From Firmicutes bacterium AM31-12AC (GTDB taxonomy: Bacteria > Bacillota > Clostridia > Lachnospirales > Lachnospiraceae), in the NCBI GenBank assembly GCA_003480425.1, contig QUJA01000007.1, forward strand, positions 1 through 64,000: 64,000 nt of DNA. Direction: 5' to 3'. A model generated the notes under the pieces. It did not search any database and was not told the DNA's origin. It saw only the letters and a list, made by a program, of their open reading frames with translations. The position numbers were made by a program, and so were the translations under genes. How positions within the stretch are numbered: the first letter of the stretch is position 1; each line of letters starts with the position of its first letter. This document shows, piece after piece, positions 18,242 through 27,915 of this stretch.

Positions 18242-18910
18242 ATGATAGTAGATGAACGTATCGTTACATTCATCAATTCCATGGAGACAGAGAATAGTAA
18301 AATATTAGAAGCGATTGAAAGCGAGGCATTGAGTACTTATGTACCGATTATTCGCAAAGAGATGCAGAGCTTTCTGAAAGTACTTCTGACGATTCAAAAA
18401 CCTATGCGCATTCTGGAAGTCGGAACTGCCGTAGGTTTCTCTGCGTTATTGATGAGTGAGTATGCACCTGCCGGGTGTGAAATTACAACGATTGAAAATT
18501 ATGAAAAAAGAATTCCAATTGCGAGGAATAACTTTAAAAGAGCAGGAAAAGAATCTCAGATCACTCTGTTAGAGGGAGACGCAATGGAGGTGCTTCCGAC
18601 GTTGGATGAACCATATGATTTTATATTTATGGATGCAGCAAAAGGACAGTATATTCATTATATGCCGGAAGTGATGCGTTTGCTAAAAACAGGAGGAACG
18701 CTGGTTTCGGATAATGTGATGCAGGATGGAAGTATTATAGAGTCAAGGTTTGCAGTAGAGCGACGTGACAGAACAATCCATTCAAGAATGAGAGAATATC
18801 TCTATGAGTTAAAGCATCACGAAGAGTTGCTGACATCAATTATTCCATTAGGGGATGGAGTTGCTGTCAGTGTGAAATTAGATAAAAAAGATACAAAAGT
18901 TGGAGAATAA
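18242..18910 (+). CDS. trmR: SAM-dependent O-methyltransferase, TrmR/YrrM type
   Basis: A 222-residue class I methyltransferase of the YrrM family, which in B. subtilis methylates 5-hydroxyuridine to 5-methoxyuridine at tRNA wobble position 34. SAM-binding motif ILEVGTAVGFSALLMSEYA is at ~59-77, acidic residue in TIENYEK, metal-coordinating Asp in FIFMDAAKGQYIHY, and SDNVMQDGS follows. The next gene is a U32 protein of the TrhP type that supplies the hydroxylation step, so the neighbours support the tRNA role. Starts 3 nt after RNase J. Confidence 0.85.
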   Translation: MIVDERIVTFINSMETENSKILEAIESEALSTYVPIIRKEMQSFLKVLLTIQKPMRILEVGTAVGFSALLMSEYAPAGCEITTIENYEKRIPIARNNFKRAGKESQITLLEGDAMEVLPTLDEPYDFIFMDAAKGQYIHYMPEVMRLLKTGGTLVSDNVMQDGSIIESRFAVERRDRTIHSRMREYLYELKHHEELLTSIIPLGDGVAVSVKLDKKDTKVGE

Positions 18911-18937
18911 AAATAGCAGAATTGAAAGGAAAAGAAT

Positions 18938-20161
18938 ATGTCAAGACATCCTGAGTTATTGATTCCGGCAAGTAGTCTGGAGGTATTAAAAACAGCAGTA
19001 ATATTTGGAGCAGATGCAGTATATATCGGTGGAGAAGCATTTGGTTTACGTGCAAAAGCAAAGAATTTTTCAATGGAAGATATGAAAGAAGGAATTGAAT
19101 TTGCACATGCACATGATGTGAAGGTTTATGTTACAGCAAATATTTTGGCACACAATGATGATTTGGAGGGGGTCAGAGAGTATTTTGAAGAATTAAAAGA
19201 AATCAAACCGGACGCATTGATCATCGCAGACCCAGGTGTGTTTGAAATTGCAAAAGAAGTATGTCCTGAGATTGAGCGTCATGTGAGTACACAAGCCAAT
19301 AATACAAACTACGCAACTTATAATTTCTGGTATAAACAAGGGGCAAGCCGTGTTGTGTCAGCAAGAGAATTATCAATGAAAGAATTGAAAGAATTGCGCG
19401 CAAATATTCCGGAAGATTTGGAGATTGAAACATTTGTACATGGAGCAATGTGTATTTCTTATTCAGGAAGATGCCTGCTTAGCAACTATTTTACTGGAAG
19501 AGATGCGAATCAAGGTGCATGTACACATCCATGCCGCTGGAAATATGCGGTTGTCGAAGAAACAAGACCGGGAGAGTATATGCCGGTATATGAAAATGAG
19601 CGTGGGACATATATTTTCAATTCAAAAGATCTTTGCATGATTGAATACATTCCAGAACTTATTGACGCAGGAATTGATAGTTTAAAGATTGAAGGAAGAA
19701 TGAAGACAGCTTTATATGTTGCAACAGTGGCACGTACTTATAGAAAGGCTTTGGATGACTATCAGAAGGACCCAGAGATTTATCGTAAAAATATGCCGTG
19801 GTATCTGGATCAGATATCAAATTGTACATACCGCCAGTTTACCACAGGCTTCTTCTTTGGAAAACCAGATGAAAACTCACAGATTTATGATAGTAATACT
19901 TATGTGAAAGAATACACATATCTTGGTATTATCGGAGAAGAAAAAGATGGTCTGTATCGCATTGAACAGCGTAATAAATTTTCAGTAGGCGAGACAATAG
20001 AAATTATGAAGCCGGATGGAAGAAATATTGAGGTGGCAGTTGGAAAGATTGTAAATGAAGACGGAGAGGAGCAAGAGAGTGCTCCGCACCCAAAACAAGT
20101 TTTGTATATTGATCTTGCAGGGCAGGCCGATAAATACGATATCATTAGACGAAAAGAGTAA
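18938..20161 (+). CDS. Peptidase U32 family protein, tRNA uridine hydroxylation (TrhP type)
   Basis: A 407-residue U32 protein. The N-terminal PELLIPASSLEVLKTAVIFG and the cysteine-rich signature GRCLLSNYFTGRDANQGACT plus HPCRWKY (Fe-S ligands) are clear. Members next to YrrM (B. subtilis YrrN/YrrO, E. coli TrhP/YegQ) hydroxylate U34 of tRNA using prephenate. Placement directly after trmR supports this over a protease role. A single gene is present rather than the yrrN-yrrO pair. RBS AAAGGAAAAG. Confidence 0.85.
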   Translation: MSRHPELLIPASSLEVLKTAVIFGADAVYIGGEAFGLRAKAKNFSMEDMKEGIEFAHAHDVKVYVTANILAHNDDLEGVREYFEELKEIKPDALIIADPGVFEIAKEVCPEIERHVSTQANNTNYATYNFWYKQGASRVVSARELSMKELKELRANIPEDLEIETFVHGAMCISYSGRCLLSNYFTGRDANQGACTHPCRWKYAVVEETRPGEYMPVYENERGTYIFNSKDLCMIEYIPELIDAGIDSLKIEGRMKTALYVATVARTYRKALDDYQKDPEIYRKNMPWYLDQISNCTYRQFTTGFFFGKPDENSQIYDSNTYVKEYTYLGIIGEEKDGLYRIEQRNKFSVGETIEIMKPDGRNIEVAVGKIVNEDGEEQESAPHPKQVLYIDLAGQADKYDIIRRKE

Positions 20162-20177
20162 ATAAAGTAAGACAGAG

Positions 20178-20223
20178 AATAGCAGCTTGAAATTTATCTA
20201 TGATTTTAAACTGCTATTTTTGT
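20178..20223 (+). terminator. Probable terminator after the U32 gene
   Basis: AATAGCAG (20178-20185) pairs with CTGCTATT (20211-20218), followed by TTTTGTT; the loop is long (25 nt). It lies in the 292-nt gap before the opp operon; the rest of the gap holds A-rich sequence and the opp promoter. Confidence 0.5.
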
Positions 20224-20335
20224 TGTGATTTATACGAAAAAAAGATCCAATGGGCTTTTTTAGGTGTGATTTTTGAGAGAAACAGAGAAAAAAGTGAGAA
20301 ATAGAGCTGGAATTGAGTGAAAAACATAGTTCTTA

Positions 20336-20364
20336 TTGACTAACCTGCCAAAAAAATGTATAAT
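20336..20364 (+). promoter_or_regulatory. Promoter of the opp operon
   Basis: TTGACT at 20336-20341, 17-nt spacer, TATAAT at 20359-20364. Near-consensus. About 85 nt of leader precede oppB. No convincing CodY box was found. Confidence 0.75.
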
Positions 20365-20453
20365 TAAAACAATTGTCGACAGTTTAATGTGCTAAAGTGA
20401 TGTAGAATTAGTCGGCATCTTTACGTATGAAATGGAGAGGAAAGGTGTAAAAA

Positions 20454-21395
20454 ATGGCAAAGTACACAGTACGAAGAGTCTTTATGGCAATTGTGACGTT
20501 ATTAGTAGTTGCAAGTGTTACGTTTTTTTTGATGAACGCAATCCCGGGAAATCCGTGGTTATCTGAAAAAACACCTTCGCCGGCAACAATTGAGGCGTTA
20601 AATGCAAAATATGGACTTGACCAGCCCCTGATTGTTCAGTTGGGCAAATATTTAGGAAATCTTGTTCAGGGAGATTTCGGAACATCAATTAAGATGCAGA
20701 AAAACCGTGCGGTTTTAGACATTATTAAAGAAATGTTTCCACTTTCAGCAAAAATTGGTAGTTTTGCTTTATTGTGGGCAATAGCAGTAGGACTTCCTTT
20801 GGGATGTCTTGCGGCATATAAGCGAGGTACTTGGGTGGATAGTTTCTTACGTGTTGTATGTACGATCGGTATTTCTATGCCAGGATTCGTAGTAGCAACA
20901 ATGTTACTTCACACATTTTGTGGAGGAATTCCTGGAATGAAGTACTTCCCGGCTTTGTTTGATGGTACTCCAAAGAGTTATGTTTTACCATGTCTGGCAC
21001 TTGGTTTTTATCCAATGTGTTATCTGTCACGTCAGACAAGAACTGCAATGCTGGATTCTATTAATCAGGAATACATTAAAACAGCTCGTGCCAAGGGACT
21101 GAAAAACAGCAAGATTATTTTCAAACACGCATTAAGAAATGCATTGATCCCGGTTATCACTTACTTGGGACCACAGATTGCATTCACATTATGTGGTGGT
21201 ATGGTTGTAGAACAGGTATTCTCAATACCGGGTCTGGGACGTTATTTTATCCAGGCTATCCAGAACCGTGATTATCCATTGATCATGGGAACAACAATTT
21301 TCTTGGCGACATTTATTATTATTATGAACCTTGTGGTAGACCTGTGTTATAAATTGGTAGACCCACGAATCAATTTGGCGAAGGGAGGAAACTAA
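20454..21395 (+). CDS. oppB: Oligopeptide ABC transporter permease OppB
   Basis: A 313-residue inner-membrane permease of the DppB/OppB family: an N-terminal helix, then FLMNAIPGNPW, and the coupling-helix motif around EYIKTARAKGLKNSKIIFKHALRNALIP that contacts the ATPases. Length and topology (six helices) are standard. First gene of oppBCDFA, preceded by GAGAGGAAAGG. The complex imports short peptides; exact specificity cannot be read from sequence. The neighbouring peptidase T suggests peptide nutrition. Confidence 0.92.
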   Translation: MAKYTVRRVFMAIVTLLVVASVTFFLMNAIPGNPWLSEKTPSPATIEALNAKYGLDQPLIVQLGKYLGNLVQGDFGTSIKMQKNRAVLDIIKEMFPLSAKIGSFALLWAIAVGLPLGCLAAYKRGTWVDSFLRVVCTIGISMPGFVVATMLLHTFCGGIPGMKYFPALFDGTPKSYVLPCLALGFYPMCYLSRQTRTAMLDSINQEYIKTARAKGLKNSKIIFKHALRNALIPVITYLGPQIAFTLCGGMVVEQVFSIPGLGRYFIQAIQNRDYPLIMGTTIFLATFIIIMNLVVDLCYKLVDPRINLAKGGN

Positions 21396-21397
21396 AT

Positions 21398-22744
21398 ATG
21401 TCTGGAAAGAGAAGATATCAAAGACCAGGCTCTCTTCAACCGAATATTGAAGATATTTTAGAGTGGAGCGAATTGCCGGAAGACGCATTCGAAGATGCAA
21501 GTGCTCAGGAGAAAGAGGAATTCATTAAAGTCCGTAAGAGCGTTTCTTATTGGGCAGATGCGTGGCGTAGATTACGTAAGAACAAAGTTGCAATGATAGC
21601 ATTTGCAATTATTATCATATTAGTTATTTTTGCATTTGTAGGACCAAATCTGGTTCCTTACACATACAAACAGCAGACTCGTGGAGCAGAGGCATTACAT
21701 CCATGGCATTATACATTAGAAGATAAGGAAAAGATTGATGCATACATGGAAGAGCATAATGAAGAGGCGAATATGACTCCGGATGAAGCTATTGAGGCGG
21801 CCAGAGCAAAGGCTGAAAAAGAGGGGAAAACTTTAAGCCGTGTAGAGGAAGCAAAAATCCGTGCAAAAGCAAGCGTAAAACAGAAGAGTGCAAGTGATGA
21901 GAAAATCACAGAAGACGATGCTGCAAAAGCACTTGGAATCAAACACAAAGCATTTGGATATTCTACACAAGAGTTGCAGAAAAAAGCAGATGGCGAGAAG
22001 GTATTCCCACATGTATTTGGTACAGACGATCAGGGTCGTGATATTATGGTCCGAGTTATGGTGGGAACAAGAGTTTCTATTATCGTAGGTGTCTGCGCAG
22101 CACTTATTGTATTGATCATTGGTGCATTGTATGGTTCTATCTCAGGATATTGCGGAGGCGTTGTGGATACTGTAATGCAGCGTATCGTAGAGATTATATA
22201 TTCTATTCCAGAGATGCTGATCATTCTGTTACTCTCAGCAACGTTGAAACCGGCGTTAGAGAGCTTCCAGAACTCAGGAAACGGACCACTTCAGAATTTA
22301 GTTACAATTTTAGGACCTAACCTGATTTCTATGTTTATTGCGTTTGGTCTATTGTACTGGGTAACAATGAGCCGTATTATCCGTGGACAGATTCTTCAGT
22401 TAAAACAGCAGGAATATGTAACAGCAGCCCGTGCACTTGGAGAAAAAGGTACACGTATTATTACAAAACATCTGCTTCCAAACTGTATTGGACAGATTAT
22501 CACAACAACATTCTTGCAGATTCCATCTGCAATCTTCCTGGAGTCATTCCTTTCATTCGTCGGTGTAGGTGTATCTGCACCACTGACAAGTCTTGGTTCT
22601 ATGTGTTCAGAGGCGTTGAGCGGACTTAGCACATATCCATACAGACTGTTCATTCCGGCGGCCATCTTAAGTGTAATGATTCTGGCACTGAACTTGTTTG
22701 GTGATGGTCTTCGTGATGCATTGGATCCAAAATTGAAGAAATAA
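21398..22744 (+). CDS. oppC: Oligopeptide ABC transporter permease OppC with large insert
   Basis: A 448-residue permease; typical OppC has ~300. The C-terminal permease core is standard (FGTDDQGRDIMVRVMVG, later QEYVTAARALGEKGTRII). The excess is a Lys/Glu/Ala-rich, helix-forming stretch at about residues 105-205, between the first membrane helix and the GTDDQGRD motif, which should be extracytoplasmic. The reading frame through it is open, so it is not an assembly artefact. Such inserts are known in some Lachnospiraceae OppC proteins; purpose unknown, perhaps contact with OppA. Starts 2 nt after oppB. Confidence 0.9.
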   Translation: MSGKRRYQRPGSLQPNIEDILEWSELPEDAFEDASAQEKEEFIKVRKSVSYWADAWRRLRKNKVAMIAFAIIIILVIFAFVGPNLVPYTYKQQTRGAEALHPWHYTLEDKEKIDAYMEEHNEEANMTPDEAIEAARAKAEKEGKTLSRVEEAKIRAKASVKQKSASDEKITEDDAAKALGIKHKAFGYSTQELQKKADGEKVFPHVFGTDDQGRDIMVRVMVGTRVSIIVGVCAALIVLIIGALYGSISGYCGGVVDTVMQRIVEIIYSIPEMLIILLLSATLKPALESFQNSGNGPLQNLVTILGPNLISMFIAFGLLYWVTMSRIIRGQILQLKQQEYVTAARALGEKGTRIITKHLLPNCIGQIITTTFLQIPSAIFLESFLSFVGVGVSAPLTSLGSMCSEALSGLSTYPYRLFIPAAILSVMILALNLFGDGLRDALDPKLKK

Positions 22745-22764
22745 GAAAGAAAGGGAGGAGAAAA

Positions 22765-23835
22765 ATGAAGCAGGAAAATAAAGAACATAAACTGTTAGAA
22801 GTCAGAGATCTCCAAGTCTCTTTCTTTACTCCGGCAGGAGAAGTAAAAGCAGTAAACGGTATTTCCTATGATGTAAATTATAATGAAGTTATGGGTATCG
22901 TTGGTGAGTCAGGTTCTGGTAAGAGTGTGGAAGCGTATTCTGTTATCGGATTACTTCAGAATCCGGGAAAAGTAGTAGGAGGATCTATTACTTTCGAAGG
23001 ACAGGATATGCTTTCTAAAACACCAAAAGAGATGGTGGAATTCAGAGGAAAAGAAGTTGCTATGATTTTCCAGAATCCTATGACTTGCCTCAATCCGGTA
23101 TATACAATCGGAAATCAGCTTGTAGAGGCGTTGAAAGCACACGACAAGAGTGTAAGTAAAGCAGATGCTGAAAAGCGTGCAATGGAGATGCTGGAGCAGG
23201 TTGGTATCAATAACGTTGAAAAACGTATGAAACAGTATCCACATGAGTTATCAGGAGGTATGCGACAGAGAGTAATGATCGCGATGGGACTTATTTGTCA
23301 TCCAAAACTTCTGATCGCTGATGAGCCTACAACAGCTTTGGATGTAACGATCCAGGCACAGATTCTGGAGTTGATGAAGAAGCTCCAGGAGAAGAATCAG
23401 ATGGGTATCATTTTTATCACACATAACTTAGGTGTTGTAGCAGAAATTTGTGATAAAGTATCCGTTATGTATGCAGGTAAGATGGTAGAGCAGGGACCGG
23501 TAGATGATATTTTCTATAATCCGGGACATCCATACACAATGGGACTGCTTCGTTCTATGCCTCGTGTAGATGCAGAAAAATATGAGCGTCTGATTCCTAT
23601 CGAGGGAACACCGGTCGATATGTTGAATCCACCGGAAGGATGTCCATTTGCACCACGATGCGAACATGCAAAGAAAATTTGTCTGCAGAAGATGCCACCA
23701 TATGTACAGATGGGAGACGAACATCGTGCAGCATGCTGGCTTCGTGTACAGGATTGCTTAAATGAGGCAAAGAAAGACCATGCATGGATCAATGATGAGA
23801 ATAATGAAAAAACGGAGGTAGACAGCCATGAGTGA
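22765..23835 (+). CDS. oppD: Oligopeptide ABC transporter ATP-binding protein OppD
   Basis: A 356-residue cytoplasmic ATPase. Walker A GESGSGKS (~48-55), Q-loop FQNPMTCLNPV, signature LSGGMRQR and Walker B LLIADEPTTALD are intact. The C-terminal oligopeptide-transporter extension has the Fe-S-type Cys pattern (CPFAPRCEHAKKIC ... C). Works with OppF on the OppBC permease. Overlaps oppF by 8 nt. RBS GGGAGGAG. Confidence 0.94.
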   Translation: MKQENKEHKLLEVRDLQVSFFTPAGEVKAVNGISYDVNYNEVMGIVGESGSGKSVEAYSVIGLLQNPGKVVGGSITFEGQDMLSKTPKEMVEFRGKEVAMIFQNPMTCLNPVYTIGNQLVEALKAHDKSVSKADAEKRAMEMLEQVGINNVEKRMKQYPHELSGGMRQRVMIAMGLICHPKLLIADEPTTALDVTIQAQILELMKKLQEKNQMGIIFITHNLGVVAEICDKVSVMYAGKMVEQGPVDDIFYNPGHPYTMGLLRSMPRVDAEKYERLIPIEGTPVDMLNPPEGCPFAPRCEHAKKICLQKMPPYVQMGDEHRAACWLRVQDCLNEAKKDHAWINDENNEKTEVDSHE

Positions 23836-24865
23836 GAAAAATGATGTGCTCGTTCAGGTTGAACACCTGAAAAAATATTTCCCGGTTAAGGGATTAAAAG
23901 GGCCTGGAGTTCAGGCAGTAGAAGATATTTCAATCTTTATTAACCGCGGTGAGACACTTGGATTAGTAGGAGAGTCCGGATGTGGAAAAACAACATTGGG
24001 ACGTACAATTCTCCAGCTTCACGAGCCTACTGCAGGAAAGATTGTTTACGATGGAGAAACAATTTTTGAGAGACAGAACCCATGGAAGAGAGATGAGAAT
24101 GGAATTATGCATCCGGTCAAAGTACCAAGAGCAAAACAGGCAAAAATGCTTCCATACAGACGCAAGATGCAGATTATTTTCCAGGATCCTTCAGCCAGCC
24201 TTGACCCACGTATGACGGTAGGAGAGATTGTAGGAGAGGCTTTGGATATCCATAAACTCTGTGCATCTAAAAAAGACCGTACAGATCGTATTAAAGAATT
24301 ACTCGGACGTGTAGGATTAAATACAGAGCATGCGAACCGTTATCCACATGAGTTCTCTGGTGGACAGCAGCAGCGTGTCGGTATTGCACGTGCATTGGCA
24401 GTAAACCCAGAATTTATCGTATGTGATGAGCCGATTTCAGCATTGGATGTGTCAATTCAGTCACAGGTTGTTAATATGTTGGAAGATATGCAGCAGGAGA
24501 TGGGACTTACTTATCTGTTTATCGCGCATGATTTATCAGTTGTTCGCCATATTTCACATCGTATCGGTGTTATGTATCTTGGAACTATGGTAGAGTTGGC
24601 AGAAAGTTTTGAGCTGAACCGTCATCCACTGCATCCATATTCTCAGACATTGCTCTCCGCAGTGCCTGTTCCGGATCCGGAAGTGAGCAGACGAAGAAAT
24701 CGTATCGTTCTTGAGGGAGATATCCCTTCTCCGATGAATCCGCCAAGCGGATGCCGTTTCCATACAAGATGTCCATATGCAATGGATAAATGTAAGGAAT
24801 GTGTACCGGAATTCAAGGAATATGAAAAAGGCCATTGGGTGGCATGCCACCTGCTTGAGAAGTAA
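23828..24865 (+). CDS. oppF: Oligopeptide ABC transporter ATP-binding protein OppF
   Basis: A 345-residue partner of OppD. Walker A GESGCGKTT, Q-loop FQDPSASLDPRMTV, signature FSGGQQQRVGIARAL and Walker B FIVCDEPISALD are all present; the C-terminal domain again has the four-Cys pattern (CRFHTRCPYAMDKCKECVP). The start codon lies inside the end of oppD, with GGAGG in the oppD coding region. Followed by a 66-nt gap with a small ACAGG-GAAA-CCTGT hairpin (24889-24902) before oppA, a possible processing or stabilising site. Confidence 0.94.
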   Translation: MSEKNDVLVQVEHLKKYFPVKGLKGPGVQAVEDISIFINRGETLGLVGESGCGKTTLGRTILQLHEPTAGKIVYDGETIFERQNPWKRDENGIMHPVKVPRAKQAKMLPYRRKMQIIFQDPSASLDPRMTVGEIVGEALDIHKLCASKKDRTDRIKELLGRVGLNTEHANRYPHEFSGGQQQRVGIARALAVNPEFIVCDEPISALDVSIQSQVVNMLEDMQQEMGLTYLFIAHDLSVVRHISHRIGVMYLGTMVELAESFELNRHPLHPYSQTLLSAVPVPDPEVSRRRNRIVLEGDIPSPMNPPSGCRFHTRCPYAMDKCKECVPEFKEYEKGHWVACHLLEK

Positions 24866-24931
24866 AACTTCTCTTGGACATGGATAACACAGGGAAACCT
24901 GTTTATCAATAAAAAAAAGAAGGAGAGAACT

Positions 24932-26635
24932 ATGAAAAAGAAAATTTTATCTGTTATTTTAGCTGCGGCACTTACTTGTTCTATGGTTGTAGGTTGTGGT
25001 TCAAGCAAAGAAACAGCAAAAGATGACAAAGCAGCTACATCTAGTAGTGATGGATTCAATGTAACAGTAAACTTCGCATCTGAACCAATGACTATGGATC
25101 CGGCTTTAAACTCCACTGTTGATGGTGGTGTTATGGCAAACCACTTGTTCGAAGGTTTAATGAAATGGCAGGATACTGGAGAAGAGGCTGATGGATCTGA
25201 CGGAACAGTAGATAACGCAGAACTTACTTATGGTCAGGCAGAGAGCTATGATAAAGTTGAGAATGAAGACGGAACAGTTACTTATACATTCCACCTTCGT
25301 GACGGTATCAAATGGTCAGACGGAAAAGATGTTACAGCAGGAGATTTTGAATACGCTTGGAAACGTCTTGTTGACCCAGCTACAGCAGCTGACTACAGCT
25401 ACATGCTTGACAGCGTTGTAAATGCAAATGAAATCATTGCAGGAGAGAAAGATGCTTCTGAACTTGCTGCAAAAGCAGTTGATGATAAGACATTTGAAGT
25501 TACTATTACTACAGATGTTCCATATTTCGAAGAAATCTGTGCATTCCCAGCTACAATGCCAGTACGTCAGGATATCATTGAAGAAAAAGGTGATCAGTGG
25601 ACATTTGATCCATCAACATATATCTCAAATGGTCCTTACAAACTGACAGAGTGGACACATAACTCACAGATCGTTATGGCTAAAAACGAGAACTACTATG
25701 ATTATGAAAATCTTGGACCAGATACAATTACATTCAAATTAATGGATGATTCAAACGCTATGCTTTCTGGTTTCAAATCAGGAGAACTTGATTTCATCCA
25801 GGACGCTCCACAGGCAGAGCTTCCAGGATTGATTGCTTCTGGCGATATGAAAATCTTAAACTACCTTGGAACATATTATGTATGCTTCCAGACACAGAAA
25901 GCTCCATTTGACAATCCTAAAGTTCGTGAAGCATTCACACTTGCTGTTGATCGTACTTACATTGTTAATAAAGTAACTCAGTCTGGACAGGTTGAAGCTG
26001 GCGGTTATGTACCATCTGGTATCTCTGACGCTGATGGCGGAGACTTCCGTGAAGAAGGTGGAGATTACTATAAACCAACAGATGCAGATTACGAAGCGAA
26101 CTGTGAGAAAGCAAGACAGCTTCTTGCAGAAGCAGGATATCCTAACGGAGAAGGATTCCCAGTTGTAGAATATCTGTACAACACAAGTGATGCTCATAAA
26201 GCTGTTGCTGAAGCACTTCAGAATATGTGGGAGCAGGAACTTGGCGTAACTGTTACTCTGAACAACCAGGAGTGGGCTGCATTCCTTCAGACACGTAAAA
26301 ATGGAGATTACTCTATTGCACGTAACGGATGGATTTCTGACTACAACGATCCAATTTCATTCCTTGATATGTGGATGACAGGTGGTGGAAACAATGATGC
26401 TCAGTACGCTAATCCAGAGTATGATAATATCATCAAAGAGGCTAAAGCTACTTCAGATGCTGCAGAGCGTATGAAACTGTTACATCAGGCAGAAGATATT
26501 CTTGTTGGTCAGGATTATGTAGTAGATCCACTTTACTTCTATACACAGAAATACATGCTTGCTGATGGAATTGAAGGCACATACTATTGCCCACTTGGAT
26601 ATTTCTTCTTCGGATATACTCATCAGGCAAACTAA
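24932..26635 (+). CDS. oppA: Oligopeptide-binding lipoprotein OppA
   Basis: A 567-residue extracellular solute-binding lipoprotein (SBP family 5). Signal peptide MKKKILSVILAAALTCSMVV ends in a lipobox with Cys near residue 22 (VVGCGSS), so it is anchored to the outer membrane leaflet. After a Ser/Thr/Lys linker come the family motifs SEPMTMDPALNS and FHLRDGIKWSDGKDVTAGDF. Codon use is more biased toward GCT/CTT than in neighbours, fitting high expression. It comes last in the operon, after the ATPases, and is closed by its own terminator. Delivers peptides to OppBC. Confidence 0.94.
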   Translation: MKKKILSVILAAALTCSMVVGCGSSKETAKDDKAATSSSDGFNVTVNFASEPMTMDPALNSTVDGGVMANHLFEGLMKWQDTGEEADGSDGTVDNAELTYGQAESYDKVENEDGTVTYTFHLRDGIKWSDGKDVTAGDFEYAWKRLVDPATAADYSYMLDSVVNANEIIAGEKDASELAAKAVDDKTFEVTITTDVPYFEEICAFPATMPVRQDIIEEKGDQWTFDPSTYISNGPYKLTEWTHNSQIVMAKNENYYDYENLGPDTITFKLMDDSNAMLSGFKSGELDFIQDAPQAELPGLIASGDMKILNYLGTYYVCFQTQKAPFDNPKVREAFTLAVDRTYIVNKVTQSGQVEAGGYVPSGISDADGGDFREEGGDYYKPTDADYEANCEKARQLLAEAGYPNGEGFPVVEYLYNTSDAHKAVAEALQNMWEQELGVTVTLNNQEWAAFLQTRKNGDYSIARNGWISDYNDPISFLDMWMTGGGNNDAQYANPEYDNIIKEAKATSDAAERMKLLHQAEDILVGQDYVVDPLYFYTQKYMLADGIEGTYYCPLGYFFFGYTHQAN

Positions 26636-26645
26636 ATGTTATAAT

Positions 26646-26679
26646 AAAAAGGAATTCTGCTTGCAGGATTCCTTTTTTT
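26646..26679 (+). terminator. Terminator after oppA
   Basis: AAAAAGGAAT (26646-26655) pairs with ATTCCTTTTT (26668-26677), extended inward by TCTGC/TGCAG-type pairing, ending in a seven-T run. Confidence 0.85.
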
Positions 26680-26697
26680 AGAATAAGGAGAGACAAC

Positions 26698-27915
26698 ATG
26701 AAAGCATATGAGAGATTATTAAAGTATGCCAGAATCTGGACAACAAGTGATGAGGAAAGTACGACATCACCGACAACGTCACGTCAGTTTGATCTGGCTA
26801 AGCAATTAGTAGAAGAAATGAAAGAAATAGGAATTGAAGATGCCTATATGGATGAGTTTGGATATGTATATGGACATATTCCGGCAACTCCTGGATACGA
26901 GGATTGTACTGCGATTGGATTTATTGCACATATGGACACAGCTCCGGATTATAGTGGCGAAAATGTAAATCCACAGATTATTGAAAATTATGATGGAAAT
27001 GACGTATCTTTAGGAACATCTGGGAAAGTATTGTCTGTTGCTGAATTTCCATCCTTAAAGACTTTAGCAGGAAGAACATTGATCACGACAGATGGAACGA
27101 CCCTTTTAGGTGCAGATGATAAGGCAGGTATCGCTGAAATCATGACAGTTGCAGAAGAACTGATAAAAGAGAACATCCCGCACGGGAAAGTATCCATCAG
27201 CTTTACAACAGATGAAGAAGTCGGAAGCGGTGCAAAACATATGAATCTGGAAGTGTTTGGGGCATCATTTGCTTATACAGTAGATGGCGGTCCGGAAGGA
27301 GAGATTCAGTTTGAAAATTTCAATGCGGCATCAGCTGATTTTTATGTGCATGGGGTAAATGTGCATCCTGGAGAAGCAAAAGGAATCATGAAGAATTCAC
27401 AAAAGATTGCAATGGAAATTCAGGGAATGCTGCCAGTCGATGAAGCACCTGAATACACCGAAGGCTATGAAGGCTTTTTCCATCTGATGGAAATGACTGG
27501 TACTGTAGAAGAAACTAAAATGAGTTATCTTATCCGTGATTTTGATTCAGAGAGTTATGAAAATCGTAAGGAATTGCTTCGAAATATTACAGAAACTGTA
27601 AATAAAAAATATGGAGAAGGAACAGTAGAACTGAAGCTGAAAGATTCTTATCGTAATATGCGTGAAAAAATAGAACCATGTATGGAATTGATTGAGTATG
27701 CTAAAAAAGCATGTGAGATGGCTGAAGTAAAAGCTGATATTGCACCAATCCGAGGTGGTACAGATGGTGCACGTCTCAGCTTTGTAGGTCTTCCATGTCC
27801 AAATCTTGGAACAGGCGGATATGGTTTCCATGGTGCTTTTGAACACATTACAGCAGAAGGTATGGATAAAGCAGCTGCAATTATTAAAAATATTATTTTA
27901 CAGTTTGCGAAGTAA
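26698..27915 (+). CDS. pepT: Peptidase T (tripeptide aminopeptidase)
   Basis: A 405-residue M20B zinc exopeptidase that removes the N-terminal residue from tripeptides in the cytoplasm. Metal-binding motifs: AHMDTAPDYSGE (His, Asp), LLGADDKAGIAEIM (bridging Asp), FTTDEEVGSGAKH (catalytic and metal Glu), and the late GAFEH. The start at 26698 follows AATAAGGAGAG; an upstream in-frame ATG at 26587 lies inside oppA and is rejected. Sits directly behind the oppBCDFA importer, so peptides brought in can be hydrolysed. Its 3' end overlaps the converging sigK by 23 nt. Confidence 0.94.
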   Translation: MKAYERLLKYARIWTTSDEESTTSPTTSRQFDLAKQLVEEMKEIGIEDAYMDEFGYVYGHIPATPGYEDCTAIGFIAHMDTAPDYSGENVNPQIIENYDGNDVSLGTSGKVLSVAEFPSLKTLAGRTLITTDGTTLLGADDKAGIAEIMTVAEELIKENIPHGKVSISFTTDEEVGSGAKHMNLEVFGASFAYTVDGGPEGEIQFENFNAASADFYVHGVNVHPGEAKGIMKNSQKIAMEIQGMLPVDEAPEYTEGYEGFFHLMEMTGTVEETKMSYLIRDFDSESYENRKELLRNITETVNKKYGEGTVELKLKDSYRNMREKIEPCMELIEYAKKACEMAEVKADIAPIRGGTDGARLSFVGLPCPNLGTGGYGFHGAFEHITAEGMDKAAAIIKNIILQFAK

